In this document: piece by piece, positions 7,644-15,213 of the stretch
How the letters are laid out: every line of letters begins with the position of its first letter
How positions within the stretch are numbered: the first letter of the stretch is position 1
Assembly: GCA_965365655.1 (NCBI GenBank)
Contig: CBDUCN010000045.1
Location: forward strand, 1 to 22,222
Length of the DNA: 22,222 nucleotides
Reading direction: 5' to 3'
Origin: JBFHNV01 sp965365655
Lineage (GTDB): Bacteria > Pseudomonadota > Gammaproteobacteria > HK1
Translations under genes and position numbers: made by a program
The notes under the pieces: model-generated
What the model was told of the DNA's origin: nothing
The model's input: only the letters and a program-made list of their open reading frames with translations
The model's database searches: none

Positions 7644-7916
7644 ATGACCCGTCACACCGCCGCCCTGCTGCTCGCCCTCGCGGCGGTCCCGTGCGGCGCC
7701 CCACCGGCGCACGCGGCGCCACCCGCGCTGGCGCAGTCCGCCGACATCGGCCCGGCCGGCGCTGCAGCCGCGGCACGCGCCGCGACCGGCGGCAAGGTGC
7801 TGGGCGTCCGGGCGGCGCGCGCCGACGGGCGCACCGTCTACCGCGTCAAGCTGCTGCTGCCGGGCGGGCGCGTGCGCACCGTGACGGTGGACGGCGCGAG
7901 CGGCCAGGTCGGCTGA
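7644..7916 (+). CDS. Small exported PepSY-like protein
   Basis: 90-aa protein. Residues 1-24 form a signal peptide (MTRHTAALLLALAAVPCGAP then AHA). The mature part reads like a single PepSY module: an AAAAARAATGGKVLGV helix and strand, then VYRVKLLLPGGRVRTVTVDG and GQVG. PepSY modules occur in secreted proteins and peptidase propeptides and often sit directly before PhoP-type two-component genes, as here (41 bp to the response regulator). A role as periplasmic modulator of the kinase is inferred from context only. The ribosome site before the ATG at 7644 is weak. Confidence 0.72.
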   Translation: MTRHTAALLLALAAVPCGAPPAHAAPPALAQSADIGPAGAAAAARAATGGKVLGVRAARADGRTVYRVKLLLPGGRVRTVTVDGASGQVG

Positions 7917-7957
7917 TGGGCCGCGATCTGCGCCGCCGGCCACGGAGCGCCTGAACG

Positions 7958-8644
7958 ATGCGCGCGCTGGTGCTGGAGGACGAGGACGCGCTGCGCGAGC
8001 GGCTCGTCGCGCGGCTCACGCAGTCCGGCTGGGCGGTGGAGAGCGCCGCCGACGGAACCGAGGGGCTGTGGATGGGCGAGGAGTATCCGCTGGACGTCGC
8101 GGTGGTGGACCTGGGCCTGCCCGGCATCGCGGGCATCGACGTGATCCGGCGCTGGCGCGCCGCCGGGCGGCGCTTCCCGGTGCTCATCCTGACCGCCCGC
8201 GACCGCTGGCAGGACAAGGTCGAGGGACTGGAGGCGGGCGCCGACGACTATCTCGTGAAGCCGTTCAACACCGAGGAGCTGCTCGCGCGGCTGCGGGCCC
8301 TGGTGCGCCGCGCCGCGGGCTGGGCGGAGAGCGTGCTCACCGTCGGCCCGTACGCGCTCGACACCTCCGGCCAGCAGCTGCGGGCGGACGGCGCCGAGGT
8401 CGCGCTCACCGCGTTCGAGTACAAGCTGGTGGAATACCTGATGCTGCACGCCGGCAAGGTGGTCTCCAAGACCGAGCTCTCGGAGCACGTGTACGCCGAG
8501 GACATGGAGCGCGACAGCAACGTGATCGAGGTGCTGGTGGGTCGGCTGCGCCGCAAGCTGGACCCCGAGCGCCGTCACGACCCGATCGAGACGCTGCGCG
8601 GGCGGGGCTACCGCTTCCGCGCCGAAGCGCCCCCCGGCCGCTGA
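7958..8644 (+). CDS. phoP: PhoP-type response regulator (OmpR family)
   Basis: 228-aa DNA-binding regulator. The receiver domain (1 to about 118) has the acidic pocket LVLEDED (4-10), the phospho-acceptor Asp51 in VVDLGLPG, Thr78 in LTARD and Lys100 in DDYLVKPF. The C-terminal OmpR-type winged helix (about 130-222) has LTAFEYKLVEYL, GKVVSKTEL, DSNVIEVLVGRLRRKL and the terminal wing GRGYRF. The RRWRAAGRRFPVLILTARD and WQDKVEGLEAGADDY stretches are closely like PhoP of enteric bacteria, more so than generic OmpR members. It is followed after 34 bp by its cognate kinase. The ATG at 7958 has GGAG about 12 nt upstream. The signal and regulon in this organism are unknown; the gene symbol rests on similarity to PhoP. 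Confidence 0.93.
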   Translation: MRALVLEDEDALRERLVARLTQSGWAVESAADGTEGLWMGEEYPLDVAVVDLGLPGIAGIDVIRRWRAAGRRFPVLILTARDRWQDKVEGLEAGADDYLVKPFNTEELLARLRALVRRAAGWAESVLTVGPYALDTSGQQLRADGAEVALTAFEYKLVEYLMLHAGKVVSKTELSEHVYAEDMERDSNVIEVLVGRLRRKLDPERRHDPIETLRGRGYRFRAEAPPGR

Positions 8645-8678
8645 GCGGTCGCGGCGCCAACGTGGCGGGGCACGGCGC

Positions 8679-10034
8679 GTGAATGCCCTGCGCACGCGCA
8701 TGGTGGTGGTCGCGAGCCTGGTGCTGGCCGCGTTCCTGGGCATCACCGCGATGGCGCTGGAGCGCGCATTCGAGGACACCGGCCGCGAGCTGGTGCGCGA
8801 GCGGCTGCTGGCCCAGGTGTACGCGCTGCTGGCTGCCGCCGAGCCGCAGCCGGACGGCCGCCTGGAGCTGAGCGGCCTCGCCGAGCCCGGCTTCTCGCTG
8901 CCGGAATCGGGGCTCTACGCGCTGGTCCGCGAGCCCGGCGAGGGCACGCCGTGGCGCTCGGGCTCGCTGCTCGGGCGGGACCTCGAGCTGGACGCGCCCG
9001 CGAGCCCCGGCGATCCGCGCTTCGGCGAGCGCGCGGCGCCGTGGGGCGAAGCGCTGTTCACCCTCAGCTACCGGGTGCGCTGGGAGTTCGCGGACCGCCC
9101 CGACCGGGTGCTGGACCTTCACGTGGCGCAGTCGCGGCGCGACTTCGACGAGCGCGTGTCGCGCTTTCGCAAGGATCTCTGGACCTGGCTGGCCGGGCTC
9201 GCGGCGGGCCTGCTGCTCGCGCAGGCGGCGGTGCTGTCGTGGGGGCTGTCGCCGCTCGGGCGGCTGTCGCGGGAAGTGCGCGCGATCGAGGCCGGCGAGC
9301 GCGAGTACCTGAGCGAGACGCAGCCGCAGGAGCTGCGCCCGCTGGTCGCGAGCATGAACCAGCTGATCGGCTTCGGGCGGCGCGCGATGCAGCGCAATCG
9401 CAACGCGCTGGCGGATCTCGCGCACGCGCTGAAGACGCCGCTGGCGGTGATCCGCGGCGCCGCCGAGGACGACACCGGCGCGGACCCGCAGCTGCGGCGC
9501 ACGCTGCTGGACTCGGTCGCGCGCATGGACGAGGCGCTGTCGTACTGGACCCGCCGTGCGTCGGTCGCGGGCGACAGCACCCTCAACGCGCCGGTGCCGG
9601 TGGCACCGCTGCTCGAGCGCCTGGGCGCCAGCCTCGCGAAGGTGTACGCGGACAAGCGTCTCGCGCTGGACCTGGACGCCCCGCCGCACCTGGGCGCGCG
9701 CGTGGATGCCGGCGACCTGACCGAGATCCTCGGCAACCTGCTCGACAACGCCTGCAAGTGGGCGCGGGGCCGGGTGCGCGCGCGCGCGAGCGCGGGGCCC
9801 GCCGGACGGGGCCTGGTGCTGGTCGTGGAGGACGACGGGCCGGGAATCGCCGCGGAGCAGCGCGCGCGGGTCCTGGAGCGCGGCGTGCGCGGCGACGAGC
9901 GCGTGCCGGGACAGGGACTCGGGCTTTCGCTGGTGCGCGAGCTGGTCGCGCACTACGGCGGCGAGCTGGAGCTCGGCGACGCGGACGGCGGCGGCGCCCG
10001 CGTGGAGGTCCGCCTGGACGTGCGCGCCGCGTGA
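8679..10034 (+). CDS. phoQ: PhoQ-type sensor histidine kinase
   Basis: 451-aa inner-membrane kinase. TM1 is about 8-28, a periplasmic sensor about 29-167, TM2 about 168-190, then a HAMP linker. The H box is DLAHALKTPLAVI with His249. The N box is ILGNLLDNACKWA (Asn353/Asn357), the G1 box EDDGPGI (384-390), and G2 GQGLGLSLV. VAPLLERLGASLAKVY and the N-box region align with enteric PhoQ. The acidic run by which enteric PhoQ binds divalent cations at the membrane (EDDDDAE) is not visible in this periplasmic domain, so the stimulus may differ. The start is GTG at 8679; ATG at codon 8 is an alternative. The TGA abuts the stop of the convergent cyclase gene with no gap. Confidence 0.92.
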   Translation: MNALRTRMVVVASLVLAAFLGITAMALERAFEDTGRELVRERLLAQVYALLAAAEPQPDGRLELSGLAEPGFSLPESGLYALVREPGEGTPWRSGSLLGRDLELDAPASPGDPRFGERAAPWGEALFTLSYRVRWEFADRPDRVLDLHVAQSRRDFDERVSRFRKDLWTWLAGLAAGLLLAQAAVLSWGLSPLGRLSREVRAIEAGEREYLSETQPQELRPLVASMNQLIGFGRRAMQRNRNALADLAHALKTPLAVIRGAAEDDTGADPQLRRTLLDSVARMDEALSYWTRRASVAGDSTLNAPVPVAPLLERLGASLAKVYADKRLALDLDAPPHLGARVDAGDLTEILGNLLDNACKWARGRVRARASAGPAGRGLVLVVEDDGPGIAAEQRARVLERGVRGDERVPGQGLGLSLVRELVAHYGGELELGDADGGGARVEVRLDVRAA

Positions 10035-11282
10035 TCAGGAATCGGTGATGTAGCCGTCCGGCAGCGAGACCGGGTCGTCGGGATCGCGCACCGCGACCCG
10101 GTTGCGCCCACGGTTCTTGGCCGCGTAGAGCGCCTCGTCGGCGAGGTCCACCAGGGTCTGCGCCGACGGGTGGCGCTGCCCCGGCACCACGGCGCTGACC
10201 CCGGCCGACAGCGTCACCACGCGCCCGGGGCCGCCGCCCGCGTGCGCGATCGCCTGGCGCTCCACCGCGTCGCGCACGCGCTCGGCGATGAGCCGCGCGC
10301 CGCTCGCGTCGGTCCCCGGCAGCAGCACCACGAACTCCTCGCCGCCGTAGCGGGCGGCGAAGTCGCCGCCGCGGCTGACCGTCGCGGCGATGATGCCGGC
10401 GATCACGCGCAGGCAGTCGTCGCCGGCCATGTGGCCGTAGATGTCGTTGTAGTGCTTGAAGCGGTCGATATCCATCAGGATGCACGCGAGCGGGATCCCC
10501 TCGCGGCGGTGGCGCTCCCAGTCGCGCGCGAGGGTGCGGTCGAAGTGGCGCCGGTTCGCGAGCCCGGTCAGGCCGTCGGTCAGCGACGCGGTGAGGAACT
10601 CCGCGCGATCGGCGGAGAGCTCCTCGTTGTGCTTGTTGAGACGGGCGAGCTGCGCATCCTTCTCCGCGAGCAGCAGCGACTGGTCGTGGCGCGCGCGCAG
10701 GCTCTCCAGGAGGCGTCGGTCCAGGCGGCGCTGGTAGCCGGAGATGGCCACCGCGTAGAGCAGCATCATCAGGCCGAGGAACAGGCGGGTCGAATCGTCG
10801 CCGGCGACCCCGCTCCAGCACATCGCGGCGGCGATGGTCAGGGTCGCGGGCAGGCAGTAGGCGAGGAAGCCGGCGCGGCAGCCCGTGAGCACGGTGGTCG
10901 CGCCGGCGGTGATCACCAGCACGAACAGCGAGAATGCGAACTGCTCGTGCGCCGGCGCATCCAGCGCGAACAGCACGAAGCCCGCGGCGAAGCCGGCGCT
11001 GGTCAGCAGCAGCCAGCCTGCAAGCACGCGGGTATCGTGCTCGAGGTGCAGCGGAAACGCCGGGTCCGCGCAGCACGCACGGGCGTACGCGGCACGGGCC
11101 AGCGACAGCGCCGTCATCAGCAGCGCCCACCCCACGAGCCCCCCCGCGGGCGCGACCGGCCACAGCACGTACGCGCAGGCCCACGCCACCAGCACGGTGA
11201 ACCAGGCGCTGTGCGGCATCGCGCTGTAGACGATCGCGAGCGCGTCGCGACGCGCGTGCATCTCCGCCGGCGGGTGGGACAT
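10035..11282 (-). CDS. Membrane-bound diguanylate cyclase (GGDEF domain)
   Basis: 415-aa protein that should make cyclic di-GMP from two GTP. About six hydrophobic helices (roughly 27-41, 48-64, 87-107, 115-133, 138-157, 166-183) form an N-terminal membrane sensor, followed by a helical linker (about 185-230) and a GGDEF domain. TDGLTGLANRRHFD (235-248) opens the domain, and Asp271 and Asp273 in LMDIDRFKHYND are the metal ligands. The active-site loop is GGEEF (313-317). RGGD (304-307), exactly five residues upstream, fits the RxxD inhibitory site, so product feedback is likely. The sequence ends shortly after ALYAAKNRGRNRV, and no EAL domain is present. The ATG at 11282 was chosen as the first start before the helices; its ribosome site is weak and an ATG at codon 8 is possible. 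Confidence 0.92.
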   Translation of the reverse strand: MSHPPAEMHARRDALAIVYSAMPHSAWFTVLVAWACAYVLWPVAPAGGLVGWALLMTALSLARAAYARACCADPAFPLHLEHDTRVLAGWLLLTSAGFAAGFVLFALDAPAHEQFAFSLFVLVITAGATTVLTGCRAGFLAYCLPATLTIAAAMCWSGVAGDDSTRLFLGLMMLLYAVAISGYQRRLDRRLLESLRARHDQSLLLAEKDAQLARLNKHNEELSADRAEFLTASLTDGLTGLANRRHFDRTLARDWERHRREGIPLACILMDIDRFKHYNDIYGHMAGDDCLRVIAGIIAATVSRGGDFAARYGGEEFVVLLPGTDASGARLIAERVRDAVERQAIAHAGGGPGRVVTLSAGVSAVVPGQRHPSAQTLVDLADEALYAAKNRGRNRVAVRDPDDPVSLPDGYITDS

Positions 11283-11312
11283 GAACTCTGCGGCCTGCCC
11301 GTCGGCGGCGGG

Positions 11313-11343
11313 TTGAGAAACGAATTGTAAAGATTGTGACAAG
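11313..11343. promoter_or_regulatory. AT-rich island in divergent promoter region
   Basis: In the 112-bp gap between the cyclase and SDR genes this 31-bp stretch is far richer in A/T than anything around it. It contains TTGAGA on the plus strand and TTGTCA and TACAAT on the minus strand, but none combine at standard spacing. It is the likely site of one or both promoters. Confidence 0.4.
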
Positions 11344-11394
11344 CACCGGCAGGATTCAAGCGAGGCGGCCGCCGCAGCGGCGCCGGCCTTCACG

Positions 11395-12171
11395 ATGAGC
11401 GCTCGGGGACTGCTCGCCGGGGTGCGCAGCGCGGTGATCGCAGGCGCCGGTGGCGGGATCGGAGCCGCGCTCGCGCGTGGACTCGCCGCGGCCGTGCCGG
11501 GTGTGCACATCCTCGCGGGCACCCGCGACCCGGCCTCGGCCGTGCGATTGCAGGAAGCCGCGGACGCATGCCCGGGAATCTCGATAGTTTCTCTGGACGT
11601 GACCGACGAGCGCACCCTGGCGCGCGCCGCCGACGACGCGCGAAGCGCGTTCGGCGAGGTGGACCTGCTGCTGAACTGCGCCGGCGTGCTGCACGACGCG
11701 TCCCGCGGCATGCAGCCGGAGCGACGCCTGGAGGACGTGTCGGCGGACAGCCTGGCCCACGCGTTCGCCGTCAACGCGACCGGCGCCCTGCTGCTGGCAC
11801 GCCACTTCGCACCGCTGCTGCCGAGGCGCGGCCCGTGCGTGGTGGCCAACCTCTCGGCGCGGGTGGGCAGCATCGGGGACAACCGCCTCGGCGGCTGGTA
11901 CGCGTACCGCGCGTCCAAGGCGGCGCAGAACATGATCACGCGCGGCCTCGCCATCGAGCTGCGGCGCCGCGCCCGCGGCGCCGTCGTCGTCGCGCTGCAC
12001 CCCGGCACCACGGACACCGCGCTGTCGGCGCCGTTCCAGGCCCGGGTGCCCGACGAGCAGCTGTTCAGCCCCGAGCGCGCGGCCGGGCACCTGCTCGCGG
12101 TGCTGGACGGACTGAGCACCGGCGACAGCGGCGGCTTCTTCGCGTGGGACGGCAGTCCCATCCCGTGGTGA
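11395..12171 (+). CDS. Short-chain dehydrogenase/reductase
   Basis: 258-aa classical SDR with a Rossmann fold using NAD(P). The cofactor loop is GAGGGIG (17-23). LDVTD follows the third strand and NCAG is the NAG motif. NLSARVGSIGDNRLGG carries the catalytic Ser, YAYRASK the catalytic Tyr and Lys, and HPGTTDT follows as the usual P-G motif. The layout (mid-protein insert with RRLED, NATGALLLARHF, C-terminal GFFAWDG) resembles the CsgA/C-factor-like SDR subgroup. Its substrate cannot be told from sequence. The ATG at 11395 fits the family start, though the ribosome site is poor. It is followed after 57 bp by the thioesterase gene in the same direction. Confidence 0.9.
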   Translation: MSARGLLAGVRSAVIAGAGGGIGAALARGLAAAVPGVHILAGTRDPASAVRLQEAADACPGISIVSLDVTDERTLARAADDARSAFGEVDLLLNCAGVLHDASRGMQPERRLEDVSADSLAHAFAVNATGALLLARHFAPLLPRRGPCVVANLSARVGSIGDNRLGGWYAYRASKAAQNMITRGLAIELRRRARGAVVVALHPGTTDTALSAPFQARVPDEQLFSPERAAGHLLAVLDGLSTGDSGGFFAWDGSPIPW

Positions 12172-12228
12172 CCGCCGCCGCAGGGCGGGCGTGGTACGCT
12201 CTCGCCCCCGTCACCGCACGACACCGCC

Positions 12229-12627
12229 GTGAAGGATTCGCTGCAAACAGGCCTCTCGCGCTCGGAATCCGTGACCGTGGACGAGGATCGCTGCATCGAC
12301 TTCCTTGGTCCGGAGATGCGCACCTACAGCACGCCGTCGATGGTCAACGACGCGGAGTACGCCTGCCTGCGGCTGCTCGCGGAGCACCTCGACGAGGGCG
12401 AGAGCTCGGTGGGCGTGCACCTCGAGATGAGCCACATGGGCGCGACTCCGGTGCACGAGGACGTGCGGGTGGTGGTGGAGGTGGAGAAGGTGGACGGGCG
12501 CCGCGTCACCTTCAGCGTCGAGATCCGCGACGCGGTGGAGACGGTCGGGCGCGGGCACCACACCCGCTTCGTGATCGACACCGAAAAGCACGCCGAGCGC
12601 CTCGCCGACAAGCGCGCGCGCTTTTAA
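12229..12627 (+). CDS. Hot-dog fold thioesterase, FlK-like
   Basis: 132-aa hot-dog protein resembling the fluoroacetyl-CoA thioesterase FlK of Streptomyces cattleya and its many relatives. The FlK triad Thr42/Glu50/His76 is matched by Thr35, Glu43 and His69 with identical spacing, in TPSMVNDAE (35-43) and HLEMSH (64-69). FlK Gly69 corresponds to Gly62. The FlK gate residue Phe36 falls at Glu29, so selectivity for fluorinated substrate is not expected; hydrolysis of another short acyl-CoA is more likely. The VEVEKVDGRRVTFSVEIRDA and GHHTRFVID strands complete the fold. The start is GTG at 12229; a weak TACGCT -10-like element lies near 12195. The residue numbers for FlK are from memory of the family. 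Confidence 0.78.
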   Translation: MKDSLQTGLSRSESVTVDEDRCIDFLGPEMRTYSTPSMVNDAEYACLRLLAEHLDEGESSVGVHLEMSHMGATPVHEDVRVVVEVEKVDGRRVTFSVEIRDAVETVGRGHHTRFVIDTEKHAERLADKRARF

Positions 12628-12649
12628 GGATCTGCTCCGAATCATCAGC

Positions 12650-12675
12650 GGCCGCCGCGGTTCGACGCGGCGGCC
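12650..12675. terminator. Hairpin between thioesterase and aldehyde dehydrogenase genes
   Basis: GGCCGCCGCG (12650-12659) pairs perfectly with CGCGGCGGCC (12666-12675) around a GTTCGA loop. It follows the thioesterase stop by 22 bp. No T-run follows, so it may be a partial terminator or mRNA end stabiliser that separates expression of the two genes. Confidence 0.45.
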
Positions 12676-12703
12676 CGGTATCGCACGCAACAGGAGAACG
12701 ACC

Positions 12704-14134
12704 ATGTACACGAAGCTCGAGCTCTGCATCGACGGCCAGTGGCGCCAGGGATCGGAGGGCACGACCGAGCCCGTCCTGAATCCCGCGAACGAGAGCGTGC
12801 TGGGGGAGCTGCCCCACGCGTCCGCCGCCGACCTCGACGAGGCGCTGGCCGCGGCCGACCGCGCGTTCCGGTCGTGGAGCCGCACCAACCCGTACAAGCG
12901 CGCCGCGCTGCTGCACGCGGTCGCGAACCTGATCCGCCGCGACCAGGAGCACCTCGCGCAGGTGATGACGCTCGAGCAGGGCAAGCCCATCGCCGAGTCG
13001 CGCATGGAGGTGGCGATCACCGCCGACAGCCACGACTGGGCCGCCGAGGAGTGCGTGCGCACCTACGGCCGCGTGGTGCCGTCGCGCTTCGACGGCACCC
13101 GCATGCTGGTCGAGTACGAGCCGGTGGGCCCCGTGCTCGCGCTGTCGCCGTGGAACTTCCCGGCGCTGATGCCGATGCGCAAGATCGCGACCGCGGTGGC
13201 GGCCGGCTGCTCCGTGATCTGCAAGCCCGCCGAGGAGACCCCGGGCACCGCGATCGCGATGACGCGTCTCTACGACGAGGCCGGCGCGCCGAAGGGCCTG
13301 GTGCAGCTCGTGTTCGGGGTGCCCGCCGAGGTCTCGACGAAGCTCATCCGCTCGAAGGTGATCCGCAAGGTGAGCTTCACCGGCTCCATCCCCGTCGGCA
13401 AGCAGCTGATGGGACTCGCCGCCGAGGGCATGAAGAAGATCACGATGGAGCTGGGCGGGCACTCGCCCGTGGTGGTGTTCGACGACGTGGACGTCGACAA
13501 GGTGGCCGCGATCGCCGCCGGCGGCAAGCACCGCAACGCCGGCCAGGTGTGCGTGTCCCCGACCCGCTTCTACGTGCACGAGAAGATCCACGGCAAGTTC
13601 GTCGACCGCTTCACCGACATCTTCGCGAAGCTGCCGGTGGGCGACGGCATGGACGAGGCCACGAAGATGGGCCCGATGGCGAACCCGCGGCGCATCGACG
13701 CGATGGAGGCCTTCGTCGCCGACGCGAAGGAGCACGGCGCGACCGTGAAGACCGGCGGCGAGCGCATCGGCAACCAGGGCTTCTACTTCCAGCCCACCGT
13801 GCTCACCGACGTGCCGGACGACGCCCGCATCATGACCGAGGAGCCCTTCGGCCCCGTGGCGCCGATCGTGACCTTCAAGGATTACGACGAGGTGATCGAG
13901 CGTGCGAACGGCCTGGAGTACGGCCTCGCCGCGTACTGCTTCACCGGCAGCTCGTCGCGCGCGCAGACCCTGTCGCGCGATCTGGAGGCCGGCATGGTCG
14001 CGGTGAACAGCCTGCTGGTCGCGTCGCCCGAGACGCCGTTCGGCGGCATCAAGGAGAGCGGCATCGGCCGTGAGGCGGGCGTCGAGGGGATCCTCGAGCA
14101 CATGAACATGAAGACCGTGTCGCTGACGAACTGA
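12704..14134 (+). CDS. NAD(P)-dependent aldehyde dehydrogenase, succinate-semialdehyde type
   Basis: 476-aa cytoplasmic aldehyde dehydrogenase, a normal length. Visible catalytic elements are SPWNFP (148-153, with Asn151), CKPAEETP (173-180, Lys174 for cofactor binding), FTGSIPVGK (225-233), MELGGHSP (248-255, general base Glu249) and NAGQVCVSPTR (278-288, nucleophile Cys283). EEPFGPV and the end block PFGGIKESGIGREAG are standard for the GabD-like group. It oxidises an aldehyde to the acid; succinate semialdehyde is the best guess, but family members also take glutarate or other semialdehydes. The second Cys near the nucleophile found in some GabD proteins is absent (VCVSP). The ATG at 12704 has AGGAGA at good spacing. 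No GABA aminotransferase is next to it, although an aminotransferase occurs 9 kb away. Confidence 0.92.
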   Translation: MYTKLELCIDGQWRQGSEGTTEPVLNPANESVLGELPHASAADLDEALAAADRAFRSWSRTNPYKRAALLHAVANLIRRDQEHLAQVMTLEQGKPIAESRMEVAITADSHDWAAEECVRTYGRVVPSRFDGTRMLVEYEPVGPVLALSPWNFPALMPMRKIATAVAAGCSVICKPAEETPGTAIAMTRLYDEAGAPKGLVQLVFGVPAEVSTKLIRSKVIRKVSFTGSIPVGKQLMGLAAEGMKKITMELGGHSPVVVFDDVDVDKVAAIAAGGKHRNAGQVCVSPTRFYVHEKIHGKFVDRFTDIFAKLPVGDGMDEATKMGPMANPRRIDAMEAFVADAKEHGATVKTGGERIGNQGFYFQPTVLTDVPDDARIMTEEPFGPVAPIVTFKDYDEVIERANGLEYGLAAYCFTGSSSRAQTLSRDLEAGMVAVNSLLVASPETPFGGIKESGIGREAGVEGILEHMNMKTVSLTN

Positions 14135-14199
14135 CCCCGATCGCACGGCCTCGTGCCGGGCGCCCGCGACGCCGTCACCGCCCGTCGCGCAGGGAACGG

Positions 14200-14205
14200 T
14201 AATAT
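14200..14205 (+). promoter_or_regulatory. Possible -10 box upstream of 14281 gene
   Basis: TAATAT stands out in the 146-bp gap before the gene at 14281 and matches the sigma-70 -10 consensus in five of six positions. No good -35 lies 16-18 bp upstream. Confidence 0.3.
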
Positions 14206-14280
14206 TCGCCGCCGGTCCGCATCACCGCGGGCCGGCGGCGGCGGCGCCGAAGCCAGACCAGCGTACCGAAGAGGAGCCCC

Positions 14281-15168
14281 ATGGCCACCATCAAGATCCA
14301 GTTCACCCTGTTCTCCGCGTTCTACTCGCCGCTCATCTCGACGATGTCGGGCGGCTTCCTGAAGGAGGAGGGGCTCGACTACGAGTGGTCGGTGGCAAAG
14401 CCCGGCGTGTCCGCGCTCGCGGCGCTCGCGGACGGCTCGGCGCACGTCGTGCAGTCGGCGCTCAGCCAGGGCTTCCGCCCGCTGAACGAGGGCAAGACGC
14501 CGCCGGCGGTGCACTTCGCGCAGGTCAACGAGATGGACGGCTTCTTCATCACCGGCCGCGAGCCGGACCCGGACTTCAGCTTCAGGAAGCTGGAGGGCGC
14601 CGAGGTGCTGGTGCACCACGGCGGCCAGCCGGAGGCGATGTTCCGCTACGCGTGCCACAAGGCCGGCATCGACTTCGCGAAGATCAAGGCCATCGACGCC
14701 GGCAACGCGGCGCAGATCGACCAGGCCTTCCGCGACGGCACCGGGCAGTACGTGCACCAGCAGGGCCCGATGCCGCAGCAGCTCGAGGCCGACGGCATCG
14801 GCCACGTGGTCGCGCAGACCGGCCCCGTGATCGGCCCCAACGGCTTCTCCAGCCTCGCGGCCACCCGCGAGTGGCTGACCACCGACATGGCGAAGGCGTT
14901 CACGCGCGCGTACCGCAAGACGCGCGCGTACATGAACGACACGCCGGCGGCAGAGATCGCGAAGGCGGAGAAGCCTTTCTTCCCGAAGATCGACGAGGCG
15001 GTGCTCGCGAAGTGCATCGCGGCCTACCAGGCGCTCGGCTGCTGGACCCCGCACGTGGAGATCACGCGCAAGGCCTACGAGGCGACGCTGGACATCTTCG
15101 AGTACAACGGCCTGCTGAAGAAGCGCCACCCCTACGAGCAGGTGTGCGCCGAGCCGCCGGCCGTCTGA
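14281..15168 (+). CDS. Periplasmic-binding-protein-fold protein lacking a signal peptide (NMT1/THI5-like)
   Basis: 295-aa protein that reads like a type-2 solute-binding protein of the SsuA/TauA/THI5 group: an N-terminal strand IKIQFTLFSAFYSPL, a helix, a GVSALAALADGSAHVVQSA segment (about 42-60), then KLEGAEVLVHHGGQPEAMFR at the domain crossover and a C-terminal helical lobe. Unlike transporter subunits it has no signal peptide or lipobox and starts directly in the first strand. No ABC permease or ATPase gene is nearby. It may therefore be a cytoplasmic ligand-binding protein or an enzyme on this fold, as with THI5 pyrimidine synthase or 4,5-dihydroxyphthalate decarboxylase relatives. The ATG at 14281 has GAGGAG upstream, so the short N-terminus seems real. 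It converges with the KAP gene, 45 bp away. Confidence 0.72.
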   Translation: MATIKIQFTLFSAFYSPLISTMSGGFLKEEGLDYEWSVAKPGVSALAALADGSAHVVQSALSQGFRPLNEGKTPPAVHFAQVNEMDGFFITGREPDPDFSFRKLEGAEVLVHHGGQPEAMFRYACHKAGIDFAKIKAIDAGNAAQIDQAFRDGTGQYVHQQGPMPQQLEADGIGHVVAQTGPVIGPNGFSSLAATREWLTTDMAKAFTRAYRKTRAYMNDTPAAEIAKAEKPFFPKIDEAVLAKCIAAYQALGCWTPHVEITRKAYEATLDIFEYNGLLKKRHPYEQVCAEPPAV

Positions 15169-15213
15169 TCGCGGCGGCTTCGCCCGCGCGCGCGGCGGCG
15201 CGACAGAAACGGG

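Noticed and set aside
11283..12323. Upstream extension of the diguanylate cyclase frame
   Set aside because: It is antisense to a good SDR gene and lies before the first natural start and membrane helices.
12739..14073. Second plus-strand frame overlapping the aldehyde dehydrogenase
   Set aside because: It is Arg/Gly-rich shadow translation of the aldehyde dehydrogenase gene, whose catalytic residues are all present in the other frame.
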